Positions 19,061-26,061 of a DNA stretch of 64,000 nucleotides are shown here, piece after piece. The position numbers and the translations under genes are program-made. The DNA is from Myxococcus stipitatus DSM 14675. Its GTDB lineage: Bacteria > Myxococcota > Myxococcia > Myxococcales > Myxococcaceae. The notes below the pieces were generated by a model. That model was given only the letters and a program-made list of their open reading frames with translations. It did no database searches and was not told the origin of the DNA. Position 1 is the stretch's first letter. The number at the start of each line of letters is the position of its first letter. The stretch is from assembly GCF_000331735.1 (NCBI RefSeq), contig NC_020126.1, positions 1,612,001 to 1,676,000 on the forward strand. Direction: 5' to 3'.

Positions 19061-21442
19061 ATGAGAAACCGACTGAACTTCTTCTCGCGTGCGCGGGCCA
19101 GCAGGGCTCCGCGCGGCATCCTGGCCCTCCTGCTCGCGCTGCTGTGCGCGCGCCCGGCATGGGCAGACACGTACGACATCGTCTGGGAGACCGTCTCGTA
19201 TATCGGCTCGAAGGGGAGCAACAACAACGCGACCATCGTGCGCGAAGGCATCCCCATCTTCGACGTCAACCTCATCCCCCTGCCGACGTACACGGTCCCC
19301 AACCAGCTTCGGGCGGCGCAGAACGGGGACCGCTACAACATGTTCCATGCGCCGTTCGACTCAGTCCTGCTGAGGCCGGGCGCCAACTCCTTCTACTTCG
19401 GCATCACCACCGTGGGAGGGGATGGGCAGACGTACACGACGGAGCTCGTCCGGCTCGCGCGTCCGGGTCAGTCGCCCTTGCCGCTGTTCTCCGTCAACCG
19501 GGCGGGGACGGCGTTCACGGGCGCCACGAACGTGAACTTCTCGCTGAGAGAGCTCAACCCGGGCCTGGCGGACCGCATCGCCGAGATGGAGCGAGCCATC
19601 TCCGAGGACCGGAACAAGATTCTGGGGAACGCGACGAGCATCGCGGACATGCAGGCGCGGCAGGCGCGGCTCGACAGCCTCCAGGCGGAGCTCGAGGCGT
19701 TGCTGCAGAAGGGCTTCGACGAGCTGACCGCCGCGGAGCTGGACGCGCTGCTGAAGCGCTACGCGGACCTGCCGGCGGGGACGCGCAACGCGCTGGTGAA
19801 CCTGGTGGCGGACCTGAAGAAGAACGTGGCGCAGCTGCGCGCGGAGATTGCGCGCATCACCACGGAGTTGGGCCTCCACGTGGACGAGGCGGTGTCGCTC
19901 ATCGAGGCCGCCGTGGCGCAGGCGGGACACGACCTGAACTCGCCCGACAGCTTCGAGACGGGCAGCGGCCTGGACGAGGTGCCGGACGTGACGGTTCCGG
20001 AGGTCGTCCCCAACGACGACTTCGACCCGGAGCATGACCCGTACGCGGCCTTCGCCCAGCAGGTGATTTCGCGCCTGGAGCAGCAGATGGGGACGGGCTC
20101 GGCGGAGGACCGGCGAGGGTTCTTGAGCACGGTGCGGAGCTGGCGCGTCAACGTGGCCGCGATGCAGCGCTCGCTGGAGGCGCGCGCGGCCGTGTCCACG
20201 CAGGAGTGGGCCGCGTTCCTCAACGCGCGTCAGAGCGTGGCCTCCTACGTGCTCAACTTCATGGATGAGTCGGGCTGGTTCCTGGACAGCCCCATCCCCT
20301 TGGAGATTCGCGAGCGGTTGGACTCGGTGCTGATGGCTCACACGCCCCAGGCCGCCAACGCGCTCAAGGACGCGCTGGCCGGCTGGGACGCGAACATGAC
20401 GCCCGAGGAGCGGCTGTTCCTGGACACCATCAACGCGATGCTCCAGGGCGCGGCCTCCGCCATCATGAGTGTGGATTGGGGCTTCGAGCGGCTCCTCGAG
20501 CTCACGCAGATGGTGAACTCCGCGGCCACCGCCGCCGTCGAGATCTCCCGCGTGCTCGTGGGCTTCACCCCCGTGGGCGACATCCTGGACCTGTGCGAGG
20601 CCGTGACGGGCAAGAAGTTCTGCATGCCCGGTGGCGAGAACCTGTCGACCGAGGAGCGTGTCGCCTCCGGGTTGGGGGTCTTCATCGGCAGCGGAGCCTT
20701 CTGGCATGGCGTCATGGCGGTGGCACCCGTGGGGGCCCGCGTCGCCAAGACGATCGACAACCTGCTGCTGGACCTGGGCGCGGCGGAGGCTCGGCTGCTG
20801 CGCACCCGGCTGGGCGACAACGCCATCGCTCACCTGGGCGACCTCACCGGCGCGCAAATCAAGCACCTGGCGGATGTCTATGGCGATGTGTTCGTCACGA
20901 AGTTCGCCTCCACGGTGGGCGGCGAGTCGATGCACAAGGTCGTGGGCCTGGACATCTTCGGCGCCGTGTGGAGCCCGGCGGTTCGCGACACCGTGTTCAC
21001 GAAGAACCTTGGCGCCGCGGTTCGCAACCTGCCGCCGATGAAGGGCATGTATCTGGACGAGGTCCGGCTGCTGCTGCCGCAGAAGGGCTTCGTCATGAAG
21101 GCGTCCGACAACGTCCAGGAGGTCTGGGCCCATGCGGATGGCTCCATCATCCGCATTGCTCCCAACGGAACGGGCGGGCGTCCACGGCCGCATCTCAAGA
21201 AGGAGATTTCGCACACCCCCAACCAGTGGGCGGACGCGGACATCGCCTGCAAGGTGACGGACACCAACGTGCTGGTTCCCCAGGGGCAGAAGGAGGCCCG
21301 GGCGGGATTCAACAAGTGGTTCCGCGAGGCGATGATGGCCAAGTCGAAGAACGCCGGTGCCCGGGACCTGGATGCCGCCGAGCGCGCGATGCTGGAGCAG
21401 ATCTGGGCGGACGCGTCTCACATGGACCTGACGCCCCTGTAG
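19061..21442 (+). CDS. Polymorphic-toxin-like exported protein D with pre-toxin TG segment
   Basis: Start choice is open: ATG 19061 gives 793 aa, while GTG 19049 overlaps the stop of C and adds four residues. A Sec signal ends ARPAWAD. Residues 30-165 look like a beta domain (YTVPNQLRAAQNGDRYNMFH). Residues 170-290 are a coiled coil, and 300-495 is helical. Around 500-560 the segment VGFTPVGDILDLCEAVTGKK plus STEERVASGLGVF matches the pre-toxin TG domain pattern that precedes toxin tips. The last about 115 residues (from VWAHADGSIIRIAPNG through RPRPHLKKEIS) form a separate, basic domain that I cannot name with certainty. Such tips are often nucleases, which would be an inference here. No typical immunity gene follows. 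Confidence 0.65.
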   Translation: MRNRLNFFSRARASRAPRGILALLLALLCARPAWADTYDIVWETVSYIGSKGSNNNATIVREGIPIFDVNLIPLPTYTVPNQLRAAQNGDRYNMFHAPFDSVLLRPGANSFYFGITTVGGDGQTYTTELVRLARPGQSPLPLFSVNRAGTAFTGATNVNFSLRELNPGLADRIAEMERAISEDRNKILGNATSIADMQARQARLDSLQAELEALLQKGFDELTAAELDALLKRYADLPAGTRNALVNLVADLKKNVAQLRAEIARITTELGLHVDEAVSLIEAAVAQAGHDLNSPDSFETGSGLDEVPDVTVPEVVPNDDFDPEHDPYAAFAQQVISRLEQQMGTGSAEDRRGFLSTVRSWRVNVAAMQRSLEARAAVSTQEWAAFLNARQSVASYVLNFMDESGWFLDSPIPLEIRERLDSVLMAHTPQAANALKDALAGWDANMTPEERLFLDTINAMLQGAASAIMSVDWGFERLLELTQMVNSAATAAVEISRVLVGFTPVGDILDLCEAVTGKKFCMPGGENLSTEERVASGLGVFIGSGAFWHGVMAVAPVGARVAKTIDNLLLDLGAAEARLLRTRLGDNAIAHLGDLTGAQIKHLADVYGDVFVTKFASTVGGESMHKVVGLDIFGAVWSPAVRDTVFTKNLGAAVRNLPPMKGMYLDEVRLLLPQKGFVMKASDNVQEVWAHADGSIIRIAPNGTGGRPRPHLKKEISHTPNQWADADIACKVTDTNVLVPQGQKEARAGFNKWFREAMMAKSKNAGARDLDAAERAMLEQIWADASHMDLTPL

Positions 21443-21465
21443 TCAGCCTTTCATTCAACCCATGC

Positions 21466-21487
21466 GCCGGGCCCTCACGGGCCCGGC
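21466..21487 (+). promoter_or_regulatory. Strong 9-bp hairpin before gene A'
   Basis: GCCGGGCCC at 21466-21474 pairs perfectly with GGGCCCGGC at 21479-21487 around a TCAC loop. It lies in the 61-base gap between D and A' and ends 16 bases before the ATG at 21504. There is no T-run, so an intrinsic terminator is unlikely; an RNA stability or translation element is more plausible. Confidence 0.45.
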
Positions 21488-21503
21488 TGGACACATCCAT
21501 CTC

Positions 21504-22361
21504 ATGAAGAACTTCAAGAACGCTTTCACCCCGGCGCTCGCCGCGCTGGGGCTGCTCATGGCCTCCGCTCCGGTGGCGGCCCAGGAGTCCTCGGCCTTCA
21601 GCTTCCAGTATCAACGCGAGGTGTCCATCGACCTGTGCAACTGGGCGGACCGCCCCATCGGCGCCAGCACCTGCGTCACGGTGGACACGTCCAGCAGCAA
21701 TCCCATCGCATGCGATGCGCCGTCCCTGCCTCCACCGACGACGCGGGACACGTTCCTGCTCTCGGCCAGCGACCCGTGTCCGCTGGACCCGTACAACGGC
21801 TGCCCGCGTCAGCGCTGGCGCTGGAGTGACGAGCGGATGCTCAGCGGCTTCCGAGGCAATGAGCTGCGCTGCCCCTCGGACCCGCTGAAGTGGGGGACGA
21901 GCTTCTACACGGCGCCGCTGCTGACCTCGAAGAGCGGCCACGTGTTCATGCGGATTCCGGCGTTCTTCGCCCACCAGACGGCGAAGAAGGTCCGCGTCCA
22001 GGCGAAGCTGCGTCCGTACTCGCTGCGCCCCTGGGTGCCGGCGAACCTGCCCTACCAGCCGATGACCGCCATCCTCGCGCTCCAGCAACTCAACGCGAGC
22101 AACGTCTGGGTGGATCTCTCGACGCAGGTGATTCACGACGTGACGGAGCACACCACCACGTATTACGTGTACGAGACCGAGGCCCTGGTGCAGCCCTTCT
22201 CCATGGTGCGGTTGGAGCTGCGGGCGGGCTCCATCCCCACTCCCGTGTCGAACGAGGATACGGAGTACTACAAGAACTACCACCTGGAGCTCGACATCAT
22301 GGATGGCCGGGTCATCCTTCCGGAGTGCATCCCGGACCACAGCACCGGGACCTGTCTCTAA
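21504..22361 (+). CDS. Exported protein A', paralogue of A (285 aa)
   Basis: The ATG at 21504 opens a Sec signal ending SAPVAAQE. The start has only a weak ribosome site and sits just after a strong hairpin. The mature sequence is collinear with the product of 15513-16445, sharing the DLCNWADRP opening, the C-P-x-D-x-x-N-G-C motif, the W-x-W-S-D-E-R-M-L-S-G segment, the L-R-C-P-S-D-P segment, and the ending LPECIPDHSTGTCL. It closes the A-B-C-D-A' set. An immunity or chaperone role for D is possible, but because A' is exported and has a second copy upstream of B, a structural role seems as likely. Confidence 0.75.
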   Translation: MKNFKNAFTPALAALGLLMASAPVAAQESSAFSFQYQREVSIDLCNWADRPIGASTCVTVDTSSSNPIACDAPSLPPPTTRDTFLLSASDPCPLDPYNGCPRQRWRWSDERMLSGFRGNELRCPSDPLKWGTSFYTAPLLTSKSGHVFMRIPAFFAHQTAKKVRVQAKLRPYSLRPWVPANLPYQPMTAILALQQLNASNVWVDLSTQVIHDVTEHTTTYYVYETEALVQPFSMVRLELRAGSIPTPVSNEDTEYYKNYHLELDIMDGRVILPECIPDHSTGTCL

Positions 22362-22371
22362 GAGCGCGCGC

Positions 22372-23370
22372 ATGACTTCCTCACGTCCTCTCATCACTCC
22401 GTCCAATGCCTCGCGGCTGAAGCAAGTCGGCCGGCTCGGCCCCGAGCTGAAGGCGAGCACCGCCGTCTCGGGCCAGCGGCTTGCGTTCTCGCCCCAGGGC
22501 TCCGTGGTCCTCGCGCTGGCCTTGGGGGGCACACCGTTGCGGTGGTGGGACGTGGGGGCTCCGCCTGGCGGGCCCAGAGGGACTCATGAGCCGCGCTCCG
22601 CGGTGGAGGCGGCGGTGCTCCCCGACGCGGAGCACATCGTTACCGTGGGCCCCGCGAGCCTCTCGCCCGCGGGGCTCTGGCGGCCGAGGTTGGTGTCCCT
22701 CTCCACGAAGGATGGAACGCTCACGCGTGAGCATCACCTGTCCAACGCGGTGACCCGCTTCTCCATGTCCGGAGGAGGGGAGTGGCTGCTGCTGATGCCG
22801 TTGGATGGTGAGTCGCCTCTGGTGTGGGACGTGAAGGCCTGGCGGCCACTGTGCGAGTTCACGCCGTTGGACATGGGTGTCCATGTCTCGTCGTGCGCGC
22901 TCTCTCCGGATGGCCGCTTCGCGGCGGCGACCTTCTCCGCGGACGATGGGCGCTCGGGGAACCTCTGGCTCTGGGCGGTGGGCGAAGGGGCGCAACCCGT
23001 GGTGCTGTCCATCGACGCGCCCACTCTGTGGAGTCTCGCGTTTCATCCGACGGAGCCGCTCCTGGTCGTGGGCGGCAGCACGGAGGAGGTCGCGGTGGTT
23101 GACCTGAGGGAGCGTCGCCTCGTGAAGATGCTCCCGGGCTTCGTTGGCTACACGTGCAACCTCAGCTTCAATCCCCAGGGTGACCTGCTCATTGCGTCCT
23201 GGGATGGTCGAGGCTTTGGGGTCCACCGCTTCGATACCGGCGAGGAGGTGTTCCACTTCAGTGATGGCGATGACCTGAACGCGAGTGACGCGCTCTTCTC
23301 GCCGGATGGACGCCTGGTCGCGTGGGGCCAGGGCGACGGCACCGTGGCCTTGTGGGGCGTGGAGGACTGA
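22372..23370 (+). CDS. WD40-like beta-propeller protein, 332 aa
   Basis: The ATG at 22372 lies 10 bases after the stop of A'. There is no signal peptide, so the protein is predicted to be cytoplasmic, unlike the five genes before it. Propeller blades are visible as LAFSPQGSVVLALALGGT-type repeats: CALSPDGRFAAATFSADDG, LAFHPTEPLLVVGGSTEEV, LSFNPQGDLLIASWDGRGF, ALFSPDGRLVAWGQGDG. Each is followed by a strand ending in a W/V-D or W-x-V phrase. It is a protein-interaction scaffold by family. Tight spacing suggests co-transcription with the exported cluster, where it could act as an inside partner, for example as immunity protein to D; that idea has no direct support. Confidence 0.75.
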   Translation: MTSSRPLITPSNASRLKQVGRLGPELKASTAVSGQRLAFSPQGSVVLALALGGTPLRWWDVGAPPGGPRGTHEPRSAVEAAVLPDAEHIVTVGPASLSPAGLWRPRLVSLSTKDGTLTREHHLSNAVTRFSMSGGGEWLLLMPLDGESPLVWDVKAWRPLCEFTPLDMGVHVSSCALSPDGRFAAATFSADDGRSGNLWLWAVGEGAQPVVLSIDAPTLWSLAFHPTEPLLVVGGSTEEVAVVDLRERRLVKMLPGFVGYTCNLSFNPQGDLLIASWDGRGFGVHRFDTGEEVFHFSDGDDLNASDALFSPDGRLVAWGQGDGTVALWGVED

Positions 23371-23385
23371 CGCCCCTCGGGCTCG

Positions 23386-24084
23386 TCACGACGGCGTGGG
23401 CTCGGTCCACGAGCCCTGCCGCGTGGATTCATCCAGGGCCCGGCGCAGCGCGGTGAGGAAGCGCTTTCGCGTCCAGTCCTCCGCGCCGAAGCGCGCCAGG
23501 TGTTCCGTCTCCACCTGGCAGTCGATGAACTGGAACCCCCACGTCTTGAACCGCTCCACCGCCGTCGCGAACGCCACCTTCGACGCATCCGGCGCCAGCG
23601 CGAACATGCTCTCGCCGAAGAAGGCCGCGCCCAGCGACACGCCGTACAGGCCGCCCTTCAGCTCGCCCCCCGCCCACGCCTCCACCGAGTGCGCGAAGCC
23701 CCGCTCGTGCAGCGCGACGTACGCCTCCAGCATCTCGTCCGTAATCCACGTCCCCGTCTGCCCGGGACGCGACACGCGGCCACACTCGGTGATGACCCGC
23801 GCGAAGGCCGTGTCGTAGCGCACCTCGTAGTCCCCTCGCGCCATCGTCTTGCGCAGGCTGCGGCCCACGTGGAGCTTGTCCGGCTCCAGCACGAAGCGCG
23901 GGTCCGGCGAATGCCAGAGGATGGGGTCCCCCGCGCTGAACCACGGGAAGATGCCGCGCGAGTACGCGGCCAGCAGCCGCTCCGGGCTCAGGTCTCCGCC
24001 CACGGCCAACACGCCACTCTTGTCCGCGCGCTCCGGAGGGGGAAACAGCTCCGGATGCTCTTCACTCAACAAATAGATGGGCAC
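23386..24084 (-). CDS. aat: Leucyl/phenylalanyl-tRNA--protein transferase
   Basis: Aat adds Leu or Phe from aminoacyl-tRNA to proteins with N-terminal Arg or Lys, creating N-degrons for ClpS/ClpAP. The 232-residue protein has the family hallmarks: FPPPERADKSGVLAVGGDLS near the N-terminus, the YSRGIFPWFSAGDPILWHSP block, WITDEMLEAYVALHERGFAHSVE, and GVSLGAAFFGESMFA in the active-site region. It is complete. It is convergent with the propeller gene, 15 bases apart, and 12 bases downstream of the WHy lipoprotein gene on the same strand, so it may share that transcript. Confidence 0.96.
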   Translation of the reverse strand: MPIYLLSEEHPELFPPPERADKSGVLAVGGDLSPERLLAAYSRGIFPWFSAGDPILWHSPDPRFVLEPDKLHVGRSLRKTMARGDYEVRYDTAFARVITECGRVSRPGQTGTWITDEMLEAYVALHERGFAHSVEAWAGGELKGGLYGVSLGAAFFGESMFALAPDASKVAFATAVERFKTWGFQFIDCQVETEHLARFGAEDWTRKRFLTALRRALDESTRQGSWTEPTPS

Positions 24085-24096
24085 GCGGCGCCCATC

Positions 24097-24942
24097 CTAC
24101 CGGGACACGTTGAGCTTCACCTCGCCCGTGAGCGAGTACGGCACTCGCATCAACGGCCCCGTCAGCTCTCCCGTCACGCCATAGGGCAGGATTCCCCGCG
24201 AGATGAGCGACCTCACCTCCGGCCCCCAGGAGTCCTTCGTCACGGAGACCTCCACCGGATACACCCCCGTGGCGGACGCCTCCACGCTGTCCGACTGGGC
24301 CAGCATCCCGCTGTCCATCGCCTTGCCGGCCACGGCCACCTGCCACGTGAGCCCACTCAACTTGAGCGGGAAGGGGTTGGGATTGCGAATCCCCAGCCGC
24401 AGGTTGAGCTGCACCTCCTCGGCGGAGTAGCGCGCCCCGTCCAACTCCTCCACGACGATGGTGGGAAGCCTGGGCACCCGGACTCCTCGGCTCGCGGCGA
24501 AGGGGAGCTTCTGCTCGATGTCCCCCGTGCGCACCACCAGCACCCCTCGGAGCGCCAGGAGCACCGTGCCCCCTTGGGCGCTCAGCCGCGCCAGGTCCTC
24601 CGGGCTCTGCACGTAGGCCGCGCGCTCCTCGAACGACAGCGCCACCGGCGCCCCGCGCTCCAGCCGCGTCCCAAGCTTCGTGGTGCCCTGCTTCAGCACC
24701 TTCCCCTCGGACACGAGCTCATAGTCGGCCCGCTCCACCTGTCCGGAGCTCGCGGCCTCCAACTGGGCGCTGAAGCGGAGGGTGGCCTCCGTGAGGCCCT
24801 GGGAGACCACGGAAGTGTCCTGGGCCGTCAACGTGACGACCCGGGAAGCGGGGCTGACGGGGGTGGAGGCACACCCCCAGCCCACCCAAGCCAAGGCCGC
24901 CAACAGGACCACGGGCGAAGTCGAGCGCATCACGCTAGACAT
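24097..24942 (-). CDS. LEA type 2 / WHy-domain lipoprotein, 281 aa
   Basis: Two in-frame starts exist, 24942 and 24930. Both give a lipoprotein signal ending WVGWGCAS, and 24942 is used here with low certainty. The protein seems to contain two WHy-like beta domains: one around residues 45-140 (TEATLRFSAQLEAASSGQVE) and a clearer one around 165-275 (EEVQLNLRLGIRNPNPFPLK, LSGLTWQVAVAGKAMDSG). This class is linked to desiccation or stress tolerance. It is divergent from the HExxH gene, with about 57 bases between starts, and is upstream of aat on the same strand. Confidence 0.75.
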   Translation of the reverse strand: MSSVMRSTSPVVLLAALAWVGWGCASTPVSPASRVVTLTAQDTSVVSQGLTEATLRFSAQLEAASSGQVERADYELVSEGKVLKQGTTKLGTRLERGAPVALSFEERAAYVQSPEDLARLSAQGGTVLLALRGVLVVRTGDIEQKLPFAASRGVRVPRLPTIVVEELDGARYSAEEVQLNLRLGIRNPNPFPLKLSGLTWQVAVAGKAMDSGMLAQSDSVEASATGVYPVEVSVTKDSWGPEVRSLISRGILPYGVTGELTGPLMRVPYSLTGEVKLNVSR

Positions 24943-24998
24943 TGTGTGCACCGGGGGAGCCGCCCCCAAGGGCTTTTCCGCTAGACTGTCAACCACTC

Positions 24999-25637
24999 GT
25001 GGTCCGACGCCGCCCCAACTTCAACAAGACGCTCCGCGCCCTCATCCGGGACATCGCGACGAAGCTGCCGGAGTTCGCCCACGTGAAGGCGGGCCGAGTC
25101 CTGGTGGTGGCGGGTGAAGCGCGCCGCGCCTCCCGAGGCACCATCAAGCCCCTGTGCTTCCGGGGCGGCAAGTGCAAGGACCGCCGCGGCCGGCGCAAGC
25201 CCATCATCCGCATCCGCAGCCGGCGCATGCTGTACTGCATCACCCTGCGGCCCCTCTTCTTCCGAGGCTCCTCCGCCAAGGCCCGCTTGGAGACGGTGGT
25301 CCACGAGCTGTTCCACATGTCGCGCCGCTTCGACGGCACCCTGCACTCCGGCCGCCGCCACGCCGTGCTGGGCAAGGACTTCTCCCGGAAGCTGCGCCCG
25401 CTCGTGCGCCGCTACCTCAAGCTGTGCCCCCCGGAGCTGCTCGCCCCGCTCGCCTACACCGGCGAGGTGCGCGTCCTCCAATGGCTGGAGCGCCCCGGCC
25501 CCGCCTACATCCCCGGCACCCACCGGCGTGTGCGCAAGGTCTACACCGAGGACCAGCTCTACTACGGCATCACCCGCATGGTGACGCCCAAGCCCCGCGT
25601 CCGCCGCGACGCAGCCCCCCGCGCCAAGCTCCACTGA
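24999..25637 (+). CDS. HExxH metallopeptidase-like protein, 212 aa
   Basis: The GTG at 24999 (MVRRRPNFNK) is the most likely start, as the frame upstream is the divergent promoter region; no good ribosome site is seen. The zinc-binding motif HELFH lies at residues 102-106, with H116 or H121 as candidate third ligand in FDGTLHSGRRH. Three cysteines (C53, C59 in CFRGGKC, and C80) precede it. The protein is strongly basic, so it may bind nucleic acid. The region around the motif resembles the small phage-type metallopeptidase family more than secreted proteases, and there is no signal peptide. A SprT-like role in clearing DNA-bound proteins is a speculation. Confidence 0.65.
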   Translation: MVRRRPNFNKTLRALIRDIATKLPEFAHVKAGRVLVVAGEARRASRGTIKPLCFRGGKCKDRRGRRKPIIRIRSRRMLYCITLRPLFFRGSSAKARLETVVHELFHMSRRFDGTLHSGRRHAVLGKDFSRKLRPLVRRYLKLCPPELLAPLAYTGEVRVLQWLERPGPAYIPGTHRRVRKVYTEDQLYYGITRMVTPKPRVRRDAAPRAKLH

Positions 25638-25690
25638 GCAACCTCCCAGGCCGACTCTGTGGGCCTCAGGACACTGATTCTGTGAGTAGG

Positions 25691-25719
25691 TTGACTTTGA
25701 TAATCAGTATCAATATCGT
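25691..25719 (+). promoter_or_regulatory. Promoter with Fur-box-like operator for the heme operon
   Basis: TTGACT at 25691-25696 is a good -35 element. TATCGT at 25714-25719, 17 bases later, can serve as -10. The spacer is filled by TTGATAATCAGTATCAA (25697-25713), a perfect inverted repeat with 6-bp arms, close to the Fur consensus (GATAATGATAATCATTATC). Iron-loaded Fur bound here would block RNA polymerase. The local AT-richness stands out from the GC-rich surroundings. Confidence 0.75.
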
Positions 25720-25747
25720 CCGTTGTAGTTGAGACAGCGGAGTGGAG

Positions 25748-25927
25748 ATGAGCGACGGATGCCAGCAGGGCGGTGAGGCGGATGAGCTGCGATGCCTGTG
25801 CGGGAGCCTGTTGGCCAGGCTGGTGCCGGGAGGCGTGGAGCTGAAGTGCCGCCGCTGTCGCCGGACGCGGGTGATTCCGTTGGAGCCGTCCGCGAGTGGT
25901 GCCGTGGCGCCCAGGGCGCGCGGCTGA
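25748..25927 (+). CDS. Com-like zinc-ribbon peptide, 59 aa
   Basis: The ATG at 25748 follows GGAG, about 29 bases downstream of the predicted -10 element. The peptide has two Cys pairs, in ELRCLCGSLL and VELKCRRCRR, spaced like the Com protein of phage Mu, which activates translation of the mom gene by binding its mRNA. The tail is short and Pro/Ala-rich. As the first gene of the heme operon, directly before the TonB receptor, it could be an RNA-binding translational regulator of the receptor. The 134-base gap to the receptor gene is large enough to hold a target structure. The gene is real by ribosome site, Cys pattern and operon position; its function is inferred. Confidence 0.7.
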   Translation: MSDGCQQGGEADELRCLCGSLLARLVPGGVELKCRRCRRTRVIPLEPSASGAVAPRARG

Positions 25928-26061
25928 GCAGACGAAGTGCCCGGGTGTGCAGGCCTGGGAGCAGGACCGAATTTTTCTGAGGCCCGAGGCCCCTGAGCCC
26001 AGCGCCCCACGGGGATTCCCTCTGACGGGAGTCCCACCGGCCATGCGCCGGAGGACGCAGT

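Noticed and set aside
19361..21421. A 686-codon minus-strand frame opposite gene D
   Set aside because: It has no signal, domain or ribosome site. Its composition is the mirror of the plus-strand gene, whose neighbours are all on the plus strand.
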